A stretch of 64,000 bases of DNA from Tillus elongatus (Eukaryota > Arthropoda > Insecta > Coleoptera > Cleridae): the NCBI GenBank assembly GCA_964006375.1, contig OZ023265.1:6551160-6615159 (forward strand), read 5' to 3'. The position numbers and the translations under genes were made by a program. How positions within the stretch are numbered: the stretch's first letter is position 1; each line of letters begins with the position of its first letter. Shown piece by piece: positions 13,741-26,781 of this stretch. The notes under the pieces were generated by a model that worked only from the letters and a program-made list of their open reading frames with translations, ran no database searches and was not told the origin of the DNA.

Positions 13741-14452
13741 GGGCTCGTCCGCGGCCTTGCCGCCCCGATAGCACTGCAACCTTTGGTTGATTGTGCATAC
13801 CCTTAGTCTTACTCCACCCATTCCAAAATCACTGTGTCTTGAACTAGTCTGCACAGCGATTGGTAGGGTGAAGTTTTATATTGCTCTGTCTCCGGTCTAG
13901 AATGACCGTAGATTAGTTGTCTTTTGCGGTCCAGAGCTTTACACTCACACAAGATGTGCTGAGCTGAATCCTCCCCCTCGCCGCAGAGTCTGCATGCGAG
14001 GTCCCCTTCGAACCGCCCCATTGTATGGGGGTGTTTCTTGACTGTCATGTGTCCCGTCAAGAGACCTGTTGTGCTTCTGAGTTGACATCTGCTAAGATTT
14101 AGCAGCCCCACAGTTTTCTTTGAACTGGGTTCGTCAATTATTGACTTTCCGTGTCTGAGCCCTGGACAGTCTGCCCAGTACACCTTGTGTTGGTTTGTGA
14201 CCCAGGACTTAATGGCTTCCCTGGCAGTGCACTTTGTCACACCCAGAGCCGGTTCTGGTCCCATAAATGGTTCTGGTGACCCTCTCTTCGCGAGACTGTC
14301 AGCTTCTTTATTGCCTTTGACCCCCGAGTGACCCGGCACCCAGATGAGGATCACCTCATTCTGCCCAGCCAGGTCGCTCGTCTCGTCTCGGCACTCAGTC
14401 ACCAGCCAGGAATTTATCCGTGGGCTACTTAGTGCCTTAAGGGCTGTCTGTG
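13741..14452 (-). pseudogene. RNase H-type LINE, 3' portion
   Basis: A 197-codon minus-strand ORF (13809-14402) covers the end of the RNase H domain (VILIWVPGHSGVKGNKEADS, LAKRG) and the C-terminal region with LLNLSRCQLRSTTGLLTGH. The Cys/His cluster CRLCGEGEDSAQHILCEC and the end VILEWVE follow. This is the cleanest of the three RNase H tails here. The 3' UTR reads out to 13741. It is 5' truncated near 14452, with no visible target duplication. Confidence 0.85.
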
Positions 14453-15390
14453 GCTAACTCGAAGGTTAAATCAAAGCCTTATACTTCCAGGCAGATTTTT
14501 TATTATGAAAACTCACCCGTTTCAAGTTAATCGAGCCATCTTCAAGCATTAACTCAAATATATCAACACCAGATGTATTGACTTTTAGAAATTATAATGT
14601 TCTGTTTCTTCAGTGAAGCAAAGAAGGCCTCCAACTAAAGGTTTTTGCAAGATAAACATGAAATAGACGACAGAAAAATTATTTTGAGTCAACGGAGTCA
14701 AAAATATCAAATTATTTACATTCGGTACGTTTTGTGTCAAAAAATCTTAGCTTTAAAAACTCCGCGAGAAAAAGATAGTGTCGACAAGGCGACATAGACT
14801 TAAGACAGTGATGCTGGCCAGTTTTTATGTGTCTGTCAATAGCATTCACCTTAGACTTTTATAATTTACTGCGAAACTCTCATCAAATAAACTTTTACAA
14901 TATTCCTAAGTGTAAAGCTTCCATATTTAGCATTAAATTCACTATAAGCTAATGTACCTACTATAAATACATTATACAGCTTGTTAATTACTCTTACTAT
15001 ATGTCAATGTTCAGTATAATTAGATAGCAGTTAAATGCATCGTAAAATAAGAAAATTTTGCGTGCTGTATCTTAAATGAGCATTAGAATGAAACATTGTT
15101 AAATTCATTTTTACTTGATAATAGTAATTAGGTAATAGCAGATATATAACTATGTTAAATATCTTAAGGTCGAATAACAAGAAACTAATAGAAATGAACC
15201 TGTAAACAGGCTATTAAAATAAATGTCAAAAATAATTATTAGGTTTTAGCAGTTAAAAGCTAAAATAAGGTCCAAATGACGTAATTTTACAATTTAGAAT
15301 TCGCGACGTCCTAAAACTACCTCTTTTTCCTCTTCGGTCCTAGTGATTGTATGTAACATTTTTTTTCAAAATTTACTGATAAAGACATTT
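14453..15390. other. No recognisable feature
   Basis: AT-rich unassigned sequence with short ORFs only. Confidence 0.45.
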
Positions 15391-15453
15391 GGAGAACCCA
15401 AATCACCACATTTTTTAAAGACCTGGTGACCGTTTCACTAACAAAGTTAGTAG
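15391..15453 (-). repeat. Penelope-type pseudo-LTR fragment with decayed hammerhead-like motif
   Basis: Shares GGAGAACCCAAATCACCACA with 43.4 kb and, reversed, with 16.75 kb. The hammerhead core is damaged (CTACTAAC with GTTAGT and GAAACGGTCACC instead of GAAACGATCGTC). Confidence 0.4.
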
Positions 15454-15611
15454 TTAACTTCTTCACTTGTCGTTATTAAGATCAAAATAACACAACTTTT
15501 TTTATTACAGTTTAATATTATTTTGACAGGCTGATATGACATATTCAGTATTTTGGATATCGGGACTTTATTGAGTAAATTGTAATCCAGTTTACTTTTG
15601 AGTGGAATTGA

Positions 15612-16880
<1,269 letters not shown>

Positions 16881-17075
16881 GCGACACTGTCACTTAGCCT
16901 GTTTCTTTGTTTTTTATGTTCTATCTTGTTTTTGCAGCTATTGCGTTAACTTTCTTAGACTTTTTGTGACTTTTCATTAAGCAAATTCACTAATAGAGAG
17001 GTATTGATGGTCAGACTTTCAAATAATTTCTTCAGATGAGCGCGAATTTGGGGCCTCTTTGACCCATTTCCATGG

Positions 17076-17079
<4 letters not shown>

Positions 17080-17165
<86 letters not shown>

Positions 17166-17169
17166 GTAT
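17080..17169. repeat. (TA)n followed by (TATG)n
   Basis: A TA array to about 17153 grades into four TATG units. The same TA-to-TATG transition occurs at 31.53 and 44.64 kb. Confidence 0.9.
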
Positions 17170-17290
17170 ATATCCAACCGATGACTCAAACAATACTTCA
17201 TTGATTTGGACCAAATTTGGGAATTACCCTTATTTTGCTAATGGCTTGGATGAGTTCGTTCATCAAATCTTGTGCTTAAATTATAAATAT

Positions 17291-17650
17291 GACAGGTATT
17301 TTTCCTTATTAATTGCTTGGATGGTTTTGTTTTAGTCAACCCATCCAGTTTTTGCAAACAATAAACAACAAAAAAGGTTTTTTATGTTAGAGTAAAAAAA
17401 TTTCGTAAAAATATTTCAAATCCGATAGCTCAATAAATTTCTCATTAAGCCAGAATCTTCAATCTTGAACCATAGTAACACCTATGTAAACGCACGTGGG
17501 TACTAAATTTTAAAAAAATAACATAATGAGCTTCGTGGATAACTACAAATCTGTATTAAAAAACCTTTTTTTGTTTTTTATTCTTTGTAAAACTGGATGG
17601 GTTGACTAAAACAAAATCATCCAAACAATTAATAAGGAAAAATACCTGCC
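17291..17650. repeat. Inverted repeat, arms about 66 bp
   Basis: The arm 17291-17358 (GACAGGTATTTTTCC, TAATTGCTTGGATGG, TTTAGTCAACCCATCC) pairs with 17585-17650. The spacer is about 225 bp. The right arm resembles 4180-4240 of the long TA-core subfamily, so this may be an inverted duplication rather than a separate MITE. Confidence 0.65.
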
Positions 17651-17654
17651 ATAT

Positions 17655-18064
17655 AAGAACCTCGGTGGTTCAGAGGTAAGAACGTGTGCCTCTGAACCGA
17701 AGGGTACTGGGTTCGATCCCAGGGTACTCCTTTCACTTTTTCAGTACAAACTGTAACATTAACATCAACCAAAGTTCTGTCATTATATTTGAGAAAGTTA
17801 AATGTCTGCACGTTCCTACCTTCGAAGGGGGCGTAAAGCCGTCGGTCCCGTGTCCATGCGATGTTGGGCACGTTAAAGATCCCTACCCTGCTTACAGAAA
17901 GGCGGGGGTTCGGCAAAATTTCCAGGATAGTGAGGTGGAACTGCTCTCTGGCGTCGGTGATTGGCCATAGTCGCGGAAGTAGGCCGACGTTAAAGAAACA
18001 AAACACACACACATAGTCCTGTTGTGCCACAATAGTATCCTAAGGTATCTCAGGCACATCACAG
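17655..18064 (+). mobile_element. tRNA-related SINE with 9-bp target duplication
   Basis: The head carries Pol III promoter-like boxes: A box GTGGTTCAGAGGTAAG near 17665 and B box GGGTTCGATCCC near 17709. The body includes GCCGTCGGTCCCGTG, GGGCACGTTAAAGATCCC and GGCCGACGTTAAAGAAAC. It is flanked by CTGCCATAT at 17646-17654 and 18065-18073. It interrupts a TA-core-related repeat. A reversed tail copy lies at 3372-3500. Mobility would need LINE proteins in trans. Confidence 0.75.
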
Positions 18065-18390
18065 CTGCCATATTTATAATTTGACAGGTACATTCTTCCC
18101 TTTGTAAATTTTTTTCTGAAAAACTTTTGTAACTTAAATAAAATTTGTAACACAATTTTTTAAGACACTTGCAGTACTTACATATTATATCTAAGACCAA
18201 ATCTTGATTTTTTAGCCCCATAAATAACTTTTTTTTCTAAATAATCGCTAACTGGGACTCTAAAACCGATCTTCAAGGTCCATTTAAATTTAAAGAATTA
18301 GTTTTAACAGTATATATTACTAATAGTGTACAATTCTTATGAAAATTCACTACTATAACGCACTTGCTGCGTCCCGGATTTTTTAATATA

Positions 18391-19502
18391 CATTAGAGCT
18401 GATTGTACTGGTGTTATAAAATAAAATACCCATCTCAGCAGTATTTTCATTTACATTTGAAAATAGTTTTTCGTAAACTTCTCAATGTTACAGTTTTGGC
18501 ACTAAGATGGTTTTGAATTACCACTCTTCGATAACTGGAAAAAATCTATTCCATTTCATTATCATACTAATCTAAACAGCACTATTTGTCATAATCACGG
18601 ATCCATTTTGTTGTGGCTGTTATCTCCTGGCAATAAAAGACTTTTGATGTCGTTTTGTGCTGAACAATGGGACTTCTGTAACAAAATATCAACGCCCACA
18701 TTACCAATTATATCTCCGCTACCATTATTTGAGGTACAGACTTTAAGTATTATTGATTAGCCCCAACAAAAAACTAATACACCTTATAAACATTGAAAGC
18801 TATTGACCACAAATAACCAGTTGTATTGTTGTCAGACACTTTATATGTATATTTGATGGGATTATTTTTATTTAATTAGCATATGGGCGGCTACAGTTGA
18901 TTAGCCTGGCGCATTTTGCAAGGACGTATGTGTAATAGCAACAGCAGGCTATGACCATTATATAGATCATAGCCTAGAGCAGTTAAAATAACTACAGTTT
19001 CACTTTTACTCAATGTATTACAAGAAGTAACAACTGTCTAATCGATGTAAACTGTCTTACGCATTATTGGAATGTTAGCTGAAGAATTTCCGTTATACTT
19101 TGATCTTGTTTTACGGTGTAAGATGGAGCTTTTTCTTACTCGTGCGTGCATATATGCGGCTTCATTTTTCTTCCTGCTTATTATGCAATTCAACCGGAAT
19201 AAATCGTTTGAGTATGAATCACTGTATACAAAGGCAGGAAAATGTGGGATGTAGAATGACATTTTCATTATATTCGCGTAGCTTTGCAGTTGGTTTAAAA
19301 GTCGACGACTAATTTATCACCATCATGGTCATCACTGTCTAAACGCGACGTTGCGTTGTCGTCGGAACCAACATACGTTGTCTTCAGCAGCCCTTTACAT
19401 TCTATTGTGACTCAGCACTTTATCAACTGAACCAGAAGCTTCAATCTTGGTCTAACTTTTCTCAAGCATGTATCCCTTAAATAAGATTACCGGGAAGTAA
19501 TT
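18391..19502. other. No recognisable feature
   Basis: Short overlapping ORFs at 19038-19312 on both strands carry no motif I recognise. No element ends are seen. Confidence 0.45.
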
Positions 19503-20503
19503 GCAATTGTTCTCAAAAAATGCGCACCAGAACTTGCTCCTGTCCTGACTCGTCTGTTTCAGAGATCTTATAATAGAGGCATATTCCCCAGTAACTGGTA
19601 AACTGCTCGAGTACAACCCGTCGCCAAGAAAGGATCCAAAGCGCTTCCTAGTAACTACAGGCCTATTTCTCTTCCTTCAGTCGTCTCTAAAGTAATAGAA
19701 AAGTATATAAACACCGAATTACTAAAATTTCTTAAAAAACACAGTCTAATCCACGACAAGCAGTATGGATTCGGTCAGCGCAGATCAACTGCCGAACTTC
19801 TTTCCTTTATCACCCATTCTTGGAACAAGTCTATGAAACTACACGGTGAATCCCAGCTTGTAGCTCTAGACATATCCAAAGCATTGGACCAGGTGTGGCA
19901 GGGAGCGCTGTTTAATAAACTTCCGGCCTATGGCCTACCACCAAAACGCTGTACCTGGGCGGCAAATTTCCTCTCCAACCAGATCATTTCTGTTGTCGTG
20001 GATGGCTATTCCTCTAAATTGTATCCATGTAATGCACGAGTCCCTCAAGATTCAACTTTAGCCCCTACTTTGTTTTTTTTTTCGCATCAATGACCTCCTC
20101 TATAGCACACCCAACCCAATTCACAGTTACGCGAAAGGCAGCACGCTCCACTCAAATATACACTATTCTAAGTCTGTCTCTTTAGCCCAATTAGTTGAGG
20201 ATCGCCGACTAATGGAGGGTTCTGTCTCTGTGGATCTCCAAAAAATATTCGACTGGGGAAGTAGAAATCTTGTACAATTCAACTCCACCAAATCTCCGTC
20301 TTGCTTTCTATCTCATAAGAGATACACCAGCCCTAGACCCATCACAATGAACAACCAAGTTATTCAAAGTAATGAGGCCTTTTCACTTGTTGGCATTTCT
20401 GTAGATCGAAATCTCAATTGGCACCAACATGTCACATCAATTGCAGAAACGGCTGCTAAGAAGTTAGGTTTCCTCTTCCGGGCCCGCAAATACTTTTCAC
20501 CAG
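19503..20503 (+). pseudogene. Jockey-like LINE (family J) RT, internal fragment
   Basis: The RT reads from VVLKKCAPELAPVLTRLFQ through the KGSKALPSNYRPISLP block, the QYGFGQRRSTAELLSF block and motif A (VALDISKALDQVWQ, where D at the second position is kept). A frameshift near 20080 breaks the motif B region. The catalytic YADD is replaced by YAKG at about 20127, so both catalytic Asp residues of motif C are lost. It ends abruptly at RKYFSP. The endonuclease and 3' end are absent. Confidence 0.85.
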
Positions 20504-21093
20504 ATTTCCAAGAAATATTCTTTTAATGACATAACACTTGATTTACCACAGACACGAATCGAACAAAGGATGCAATAGTGTAATTTATTATTGGGAAAAT
20601 GTTAAATATTCAATAACTTTTCCTAATTAGTTAATTACAGACTGCAGCATTCATGATCTGTTAACATATTTGTCGATGACGAAATTGTTGAAATGTAAAT
20701 AATGATACCAGTCTTCCACCTTCCAGTCCATTTTTGTGATTGCAAAACTAGGTGTATTACAATCCATTATAAAATAGTACCAACGCTGACAAAAACTGCC
20801 GAATATGTTCACTTGAAAATCACTTTGAGTGGTTTGTTGGCCACGTTAGTAGCTACACTTTCATGTCACAAAACGATTTTCTATTTAAAATTACATCTAT
20901 ACATTGAAATGTGTGTTATTTAAAAAAAAAAGTTAAATACTAAGATGATAAAGCTGTCTTACCTTTTACAACCATTCTTTTAAAAAGATTTATATAGTTA
21001 ATAATTGCCTAGTAACTGTCAGGATTATCTGTTATTTGCTATTGCCCTCACTTGGTGAAACCGTTGTGTACTAAATGCCTTTTCCCTCTCTTC
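20504..21093. other. No recognisable feature
   Basis: AT-rich spacer. A 73-codon ORF at 20702-20923 has no identifiable domain. Confidence 0.4.
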
Positions 21094-21234
21094 CTTCCCT
21101 CCTCCTCCTTCTCCGCCGAACCTCCAAACCTTCAAGTCCAGAATTACCAAGTTGCCTCTTTACTCCTTGTCGACACCCACGGTACGATAGTATTTAGGCT
21201 GTAAGCCCTCGTGGTATGTTGTTGAAATATAAAA
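21094..21234 (+). mobile_element. Jockey-like LINE (family J) 3' tail
   Basis: Only the last codons (CCTCCAAACCTTCAAGTCC) and the 3' UTR GTATTTAGGCTGTAAGCCC are present, followed by a short A-rich tail. It may be the 3' end of the fragment at 19.5-20.5 kb separated by other DNA, or an independent copy. Confidence 0.75.
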
Positions 21235-21249
21235 AAGATGTCTCAGAAC

Positions 21250-22269
21250 CAGTGGCGGCTCGTCAGATGACGCAGGTGATGCGCTGCTTCACCTATATTT
21301 TTCGGTTAAGCTAAACTTTTTTATTCAAAATCCACCATAATTTTTTTTCATTCTCTCAAATTAATTTGGTACAACAACATAAAAATGTCTTGTTACGTCA
21401 CACCGCAGTTGATCATATATTTTTATAGTAACTTATGGTACGATGTAATTTGCAAGCCCGTCCCCGATCACCGAATTGAATGTATCCATGCCCCAACGCG
21501 CAGCACTTACGTATTGCGGACCACAGACTACTGTAGAGCGTCAAGCAACTGCGGACTGACCGAGCCAGATTCGTTCATATGCAGATGCGTCTGCTTCGGG
21601 ACGCTTGCATGAGACGGTTGCCATGGCAACGGCACGCGCACTGGTAGGTTGGTGTTTATTAGTGCCACAAAAGTGATGCAGAGTTCTGAGTCTGCTCCAA
21701 AGCTTAGTTTCCGTCGTTTGTTTAGATTGAGTCGGATCGTCAGAGGCGTATTTTTATTTTTACTCTGGTGCCGTTAAATAATCTGGTATGTGTCACATAT
21801 ACAGACTTTGAAAAGCTGGATTTTTCATGTTTCTTTTTGGTAAGTAAAATTGGTTTGTTTATTATCACCTCTAAAAGATGAATTTCAAAATAATAATATA
21901 TTAGATACAAAATGTCAAGTTATAAAGAACGAGAAGGGCCTTAAATTTGAAAAAAAAAATGCTTGTTCATCTATAAACAGATTTTCATAGGTAATACGCG
22001 CCGTATTATATTATCGTATGCTTGCGTGTACAGTGTCGTCTCATCGAATATTCCTGGTCATTATTTCGAAAATTAATCCTTGTGAAAGTCTATATTTTTG
22101 TACAGATGGATTTTTCATTTAAATACTGAAGTGACAAGAGAACAAGTGACCTTGAAAAATAAAAAAATGACGTCTACGGCGCAGAGGGAGGGTCTTCGCC
22201 GCCCTGGACTTACCTTTGGTGCTGCGCGGATTCTGCTTCACCCAATCTCAAAATCACGAGCCGCCACTG
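21250..22269. mobile_element. hAT-type non-autonomous element (MITE)
   Basis: A 1,020-bp element with ends CAGTGGCGGCTCGT and ACGAGCCGCCACTG. The 8-bp flanking duplication differs at one base (CTCAGAAC 21242-21249, CTCAGAAT 22270-22277). An 8-bp duplication and CAGTGGCGG-type ends are characteristic of hAT transposons. It has no transposase ORF. A 3' partial copy lies at 40229-40609. Confidence 0.85.
21617..21630. promoter_or_regulatory. Perfect palindromic X-box (RFX-type site)
   Basis: GTTGCCATGGCAAC is a perfect 14-bp palindrome and fits the X-box recognised by RFX transcription factors. It lies in the least AT-rich part of the hAT MITE. Occupancy is unknown. Confidence 0.4.
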
Positions 22270-22504
22270 CTCAGAATATACTAAACAAATGTTACCTTCT
22301 CTCTCTAAATGTCTTTCAGGAAGCATCTTTCTTTTCTTGCCTGTTCTAACGCATTATTATTAGTGAAATCTCGGCCGCAGTTATGGAAAATGACAGACAT
22401 GAAATTAACAATTTGCCCAGTGATTGTTATTTAACTGGGGAATTCAATAAATTATTAAAATACACTATATTTGTAGCTTTATTAACGGCCCCAAATACAG
22501 TTTT

Positions 22505-23462
22505 AGCGGTGCATAGATATAATATGCTGTCGCATAATATAGCGGAGATATAAACAAATTGAAGTCGAGTCTATGAAAATGATTCTAAAATAGTTTCTTT
22601 TAACTATAAACTTAAACATAAGACGCCATATAGGACCGAAATAGCTGTGGGGTGTGTTTTAATGGTAATTCTACTAATTCTGTAATTAATTGTTACGTAT
22701 ACTTTGAATATAATATCTCGGGCATGAAGCCGATCTAAAGTATCACGCATATATAACGTTTGTTGACGTATGCTTAGATGGTTCCGGGGGTATTGCGCTT
22801 GCCTCCTAAACAGAAGGTTACGCGATCGAATCGAGCTCGATGAATGTATGTTTTCTTATTATTTTATTTTGACAGTTGAATAAACAATAGTGGTGCACAG
22901 ATTTCATACGTTTTGAACAAGATCTCATTTTTGTTTAAAACCCCTAAATAAGTTTGTCACGTTTGAGTCTGTGATTATAATTTTGTTATTGTTGATATTG
23001 AAAAAACCGGTTTGATTAGGTTAAATAAAACGAAATTATACTGGCGATTAATAAGGAAAAATAACTGCTACATTTATAATTTGGCAGATACTTTACTTTT
23101 CTAAATGTGAATTAAGTTTCCTTCTGGAAATCTTCTGTATAACTTTAATGAAATTTGTAATACAAGTTTCTTTTAAAGAGACTTACACTAACTACAGATA
23201 TAGCAAAATTTAGTTCTTTAGCTAAAAAAAATTGAGTTTTGGGCATTTTTCTCAAAGGGAGTTAGAACGCAAGAATGTTTTGATAATAGAGAGATATCTA
23301 TGAGAACACTTGCGAAATTATTCTTCAAATGTGAGCGTACTAGGTCCTCTAAAATCGATCTTCAAGGTCTGTGTAAGTTTAAAGTATTAACTTTACTAAT
23401 ATGTCGTATACTAATAGTGAACAATTCTTATGAAAATTCGCTACTATAACGCACTTGCTGCA
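22505..23462 (+). repeat. Long TA-core subfamily, uninterrupted copy
   Basis: Reference for the copy split at 2.55-4.62 kb. It contains a tRNA-like segment (CTTAGATGGTTCC at 22769; GTTACGCGATCGAATCG at 22817), then GATTAGGTTAAATAAAACG and GATCTTCAAGGTCTGTG. It ends with the right-arm sequence GCTACTATAACGCACTTGC and TG, without the last hairpin bases. It has no TA array. Confidence 0.7.
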
Positions 23463-24624
23463 ACAACAAATAGCAGCCTATAAATACGTATAACTTAGTG
23501 AGTCAAAAGGGATGTTATAAACCATCCAATGCTGCCATATTAGCCAAGATATTTATTCCATATATTTATTTAATATTTCATGGAATATGTTTTTATAAAA
23601 ATTGTTCAAATGTTGAAAGCTTCCATAGCCAAAACTGTAGTTTGACACACAAGGACCTTATGCCCCAAGAGACAGTTGGCTGTAGTTTTAACATAATTAT
23701 TCACATTTTGGTATCCTTGAGCACGCCAGATAATTTATCATAATTTGTTGGCTGTCCTTTTGAATATTCAATTAAGCAATGTAATAAGTCATGTCATTCT
23801 TAATACAACTTGTTTAAATATTTAAAACTAATTGTCACCACTGACTATCTCTGTCAACTTTCTCCTTTTCTTGCACGTGATAATTTAATTAAACGCGTCA
23901 ACTCGTTTACACATTAAAAAAATTATTTGGTATAGAGTTTTTTTCCTTATTTTGTATTAGGAAAAAAATGATGGACAACTTTCCACTGAATTATAATTAA
24001 GTTACTAATTAGTACAAATAATCTAGAATGATCAGTTTATATTTTAAAACTGTGTAGGTTTATTGAGTCATTCTTCTTTTTTTTTTTTTGGTAAAGGTTG
24101 CGACAAATTTTGTTGATGTATGTAGTATTTCTGTATATGCACTCTCATGTATTTATTTTTATCCAATCAAGCATGTTCGACGCAGAAATGGCTAGAGGTT
24201 AAAATTAATTATGACATTTAGTTTTAATTGGTTTCTACATAAGGTAAAACAAGACGGCATACAGCAAATACTACCTGTAGATTTAGATAATATTTTGTTG
24301 GTTAGCCGATAAAAATTAATACAAATTTTGTAATAATTACGTCTAGTAAGTGCATTTTAAGTCTATAATGCGAAAATAAAATTACAGTGTGTACCTGCGT
24401 AAACATTGTAAGATGTACGACAGGGTCGCCATCTCGGTGCGGAACCAGGTAGTATGTTGTCACGACAGCTCCAATTAACACAAAATGTTATAAAATAGCG
24501 ACTGTGTACAACCAATCAACGATTTTGTAAATCATTAGTCCTGGCACTTTCTTCCTTGATACAGGGACAATATATTTCATTTAGCTCACTGATAAGCTCT
24601 AATGAGCTGTTATGATAATATTTT
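23463..24624. other. Mostly unassigned; pseudo-LTR-like piece at 24470-24590
   Basis: No genes recognised. Sequence around 24477 (AACACAAAATGTTATAAAAT, then GTGTACAACCAATCAACG) resembles the Penelope-type flank at 16.79 kb. Confidence 0.4.
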
Positions 24625-24732
24625 TAGTGAATTTTCCTTTAAAAAAATCACTAATCAGGAGATCGCAACTCCAAATGAGCGCTAATTAGGTCCCGTAGAA
24701 TACATATCCGGGGTCAATTTCAATTTTTATAT

Positions 24733-24735
<3 letters not shown>

Positions 24736-24802
<67 letters not shown>
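24736..24802. repeat. (TA)n microsatellite, about 67 bp
   Basis: TA core of the surrounding element. Confidence 0.96.
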
Positions 24803-24806
<4 letters not shown>

Positions 24807-24908
24807 GTGTCACACCGATAACTCAAAAGATAATGCGCCGATGAGGATCAAATTTACCGAATACCTCCCTTTTGCAAGTGGCTTGGATAAGTTCGTTAGC
24901 CAGGACAA

Positions 24909-25274
24909 TCTGCTCAGTCCAAATAGAATAAACAATGCTTTGTTCTAATTATATAGTCGGATTCTCCCGTCCATGCCAGTTCTGAGCTGACCTTTAATGT
25001 ATCGACTTTCGACGAGGTAATTATAATGCATGTTTGTAAGAAAATAAATTCTGGACGCAGCAAGTACGTTCTGACAACACTTTTTTTTTAATCTGCTCAG
25101 TACAAATATATTAAACAATGCTTTGTTTTGATTAGATAGTCGGATTCCCCCGGTGCGTGCCAGTTCTGAGCTGACCTTTAATGTATCGAATTTCGCCACG
25201 TAATTATAATGCATGTTTGTAGGAAAATAAATTCGGGACGCTGCAAGTGCTTTATGGTAGCGATTTTTTATTAA
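24909..25274. repeat. 183-bp tandem duplication
   Basis: TCTGCTCAGTCCAAATAG at 24909 recurs as TCTGCTCAGTACAAATAT at 25092. Both units contain the internal hairpin TGGACGCAGCAAG or its variant. Confidence 0.75.
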
Positions 25275-25639
25275 GTGGTTCAAATTGGAATAGCTCAATG
25301 TGCTATTAATCTATAAGGTTCGTTGGCCAGGAAACTATTTTTTTCCGGAATATTTTAAGTTTATTTTCGAAACATGTTTGTACATTTTCAAACAATAAAG
25401 TTATTTTGATGATATATGCTACATTGTTTCTACTATATAGGTTATACTGGTAACCACATTTAATTCCTGCTTTAAAAAAAACATTTTTTATTAAAAACAA
25501 TTTAATGAAAATTCACTACTATAACACATTTGCTGCGTCCAGACTTTTTAAATAAGTCAGTTTTTTTAATAAGAAGAAGAATACTGTATATATCATTGAA
25601 ATATTTTCCATATTCTACATACTTTCATCTACTTTTCTA

Positions 25640-26028
25640 GGTAATTTTCATTTTCGTTCAAGCACTTGTCATACCGCTCAACAAGTTTTTGAATTCCGAC
25701 CTCAAAGAAATCTGCCGCCTGTGAAGAAGTCCAATCCAGGACTGCAGTTTAAACTTCTTCGTCATCGCTAAACCGTTGATCACCAAGACTCTCCTTTAAG
25801 TACTGAAACAAGTAAACATCGCTGGACTGTAATGAGGATGATCTAGTTATTCATATTCAAAAGACAGTAGACAAGGCCACTTGTTTTGTATGGAACGACA
25901 GAGTTTTCTCAAGGTCACACAATACGCATCAAAATTTGGCATAAAATCTATTAACAAAATCCCTTTCCCACCGAAAAAGCCACTTGCCCGTATCTTTCGT
26001 GTTTAAATTGTCAAAAAGAATAAGCGCA
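25640..26028 (-). pseudogene. Mariner transposase remnant
   Basis: On the minus strand, broken frames spell GKGILLIDFMPNFDAY, CVTLRKLCRSIQNK, then HYSPAM, LKESLGDQRFSDDEEV and the C-terminus QAADFFEVGIQKLVERYDKC. This is the standard C-terminal half of a DD34D mariner. The stretch with the second catalytic Asp is missing between RSIQNK and HYSP, and the usual Asp after YSP is replaced. Confidence 0.75.
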
Positions 26029-26036
26029 TGCACAAT

Positions 26037-26098
26037 AAGCCAAAGGTTGCAGTGCTATCGGGGCGGCAAAGCCGCGGACGAGCCCTGAGGGAGAAAAA
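26037..26098 (+). mobile_element. RNase H-type LINE 3'-end fragment
   Basis: AAAGGTTGCAGTGCTATCGG and GACGAGCCCTGAGGG match, in opposite orientation, the 3' ends of the copies at 13.74 and 28.50 kb. An A-rich tail follows. It sits at the downstream edge of the gag remnant and is the only plus-strand member here. Confidence 0.75.
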
Positions 26099-26715
26099 AT
26101 GTGACTAATTATGTTACACAGATGGCACCGGGATTTTTTAAAAACATTTATTTTCAGTGTGATTAGTCTTACCACCATGCCGGCACCACTCTTGCTTTCC
26201 CTTCAACTATTCACCATTATTAGCCCATTTATTGACTCCAGAATGAAACTTGGGATTTTGATACTTACTTTTTGTTTGAATTTTTCTGACCATTTCGGTG
26301 CTTGTTTCATTTTTTAATCCAAAAATAAGTTGATATCGTAGATTATTATCTTCTTGAAATTGCAGAATTTAGAAAGCTTTTTTAGACAAACAACATTAAT
26401 TCATTTAATAGTCTCATTAGCATGCTGCATTTGTTGACAAAATTTGTACCTTTCGGCAATTTCAGATGGTTGCGGTTCCAAATGATCTTCCATCAACATA
26501 CCAAGAAAATCAAAGGACTGTTCCTCTGGTTTTTCTGGACTACACAAATCACATAGTAAATCGAATGCTTCCTCTCCCATTACCGTTATGAGAATAGCTT
26601 TTTTATTTTCTGCAGCTACCTTATTTACTTTAAAAAATTGTTTGAGTCGTGCAATATACGATATACAATTTTTATCGTGAACTCGAAATTGATCCACTTT
26701 TCCGATAGCACTCAA
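26099..26715 (-). pseudogene. Ty3/gypsy-like Gag remnant
   Basis: From MSAIGKVDQFRVHDKN the 104-codon ORF (26401-26715) reads like capsid sequence of Ty3/gypsy Gag: YIARLKQFFKVN, KKAILITVMGEEAFDLL, PSEIAERYKFCQQMQHAN. After a break, reading resumes with LKKLSKFCNF and FQEDNNLRYQLIFGLKNE. Two weak zinc-knuckle traces follow (WCRHGGKTNHTENKCF, in which the second Cys is changed, and RCHLCNIISH). The copy is cut at 26.1 kb by the LINE tail, and no protease or RT is present. Confidence 0.7.
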
Positions 26716-26770
26716 TTTAATTATTTAACTGTACGATTACTTTAATCTGATTTATTTAAATAATTATTGA

Positions 26771-26781
26771 CCTCGTCGCCA
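26771..26781 (-). other. Candidate primer-binding site
   Basis: TGGCGACGAGG, immediately inside a candidate LTR ending TTACA and upstream of gag. A TGGCGAC start is common in insect Ty3/gypsy elements. Confidence 0.4.

Larger units (their letters stand above)
16965..18390 (+). repeat. TA-core composite with nested SINE
   Basis: Left arm (AAATTCACTAATAGAGAGG, 16985), TA array, body with CCGATGACTCAAAC and GATGAGTTCGTTC, then a segment with an inverted repeat and a SINE. It ends in the long-subfamily right arm (GATCTTCAAGGTCC, 18272; CACTACTATAACGCACTTGC then TGCGTCC, 18351-18378). Apart from the insertions the order matches 3952-4625. Confidence 0.7.
24625..25552 (+). repeat. TA-core element, complete short copy
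   Basis: Left arm palindrome at 24627, TCCGGGGTC block at 24707, TA array 24736-24802, body (CACACCGATAACTCAAAAG, GATAAGTTCGTTAGCC). Two reversed internal hairpins follow at about 25040 and 25225, and the terminal hairpin (CATTTGCTGCGTCCAGAC) ends at 25552. The body holds a 183-bp tandem duplication. Confidence 0.75.

Noticed and set aside
17629..18030. 133-codon minus-strand ORF
   Set aside because: It lies antisense across the tRNA-related SINE and has no homologous domain.
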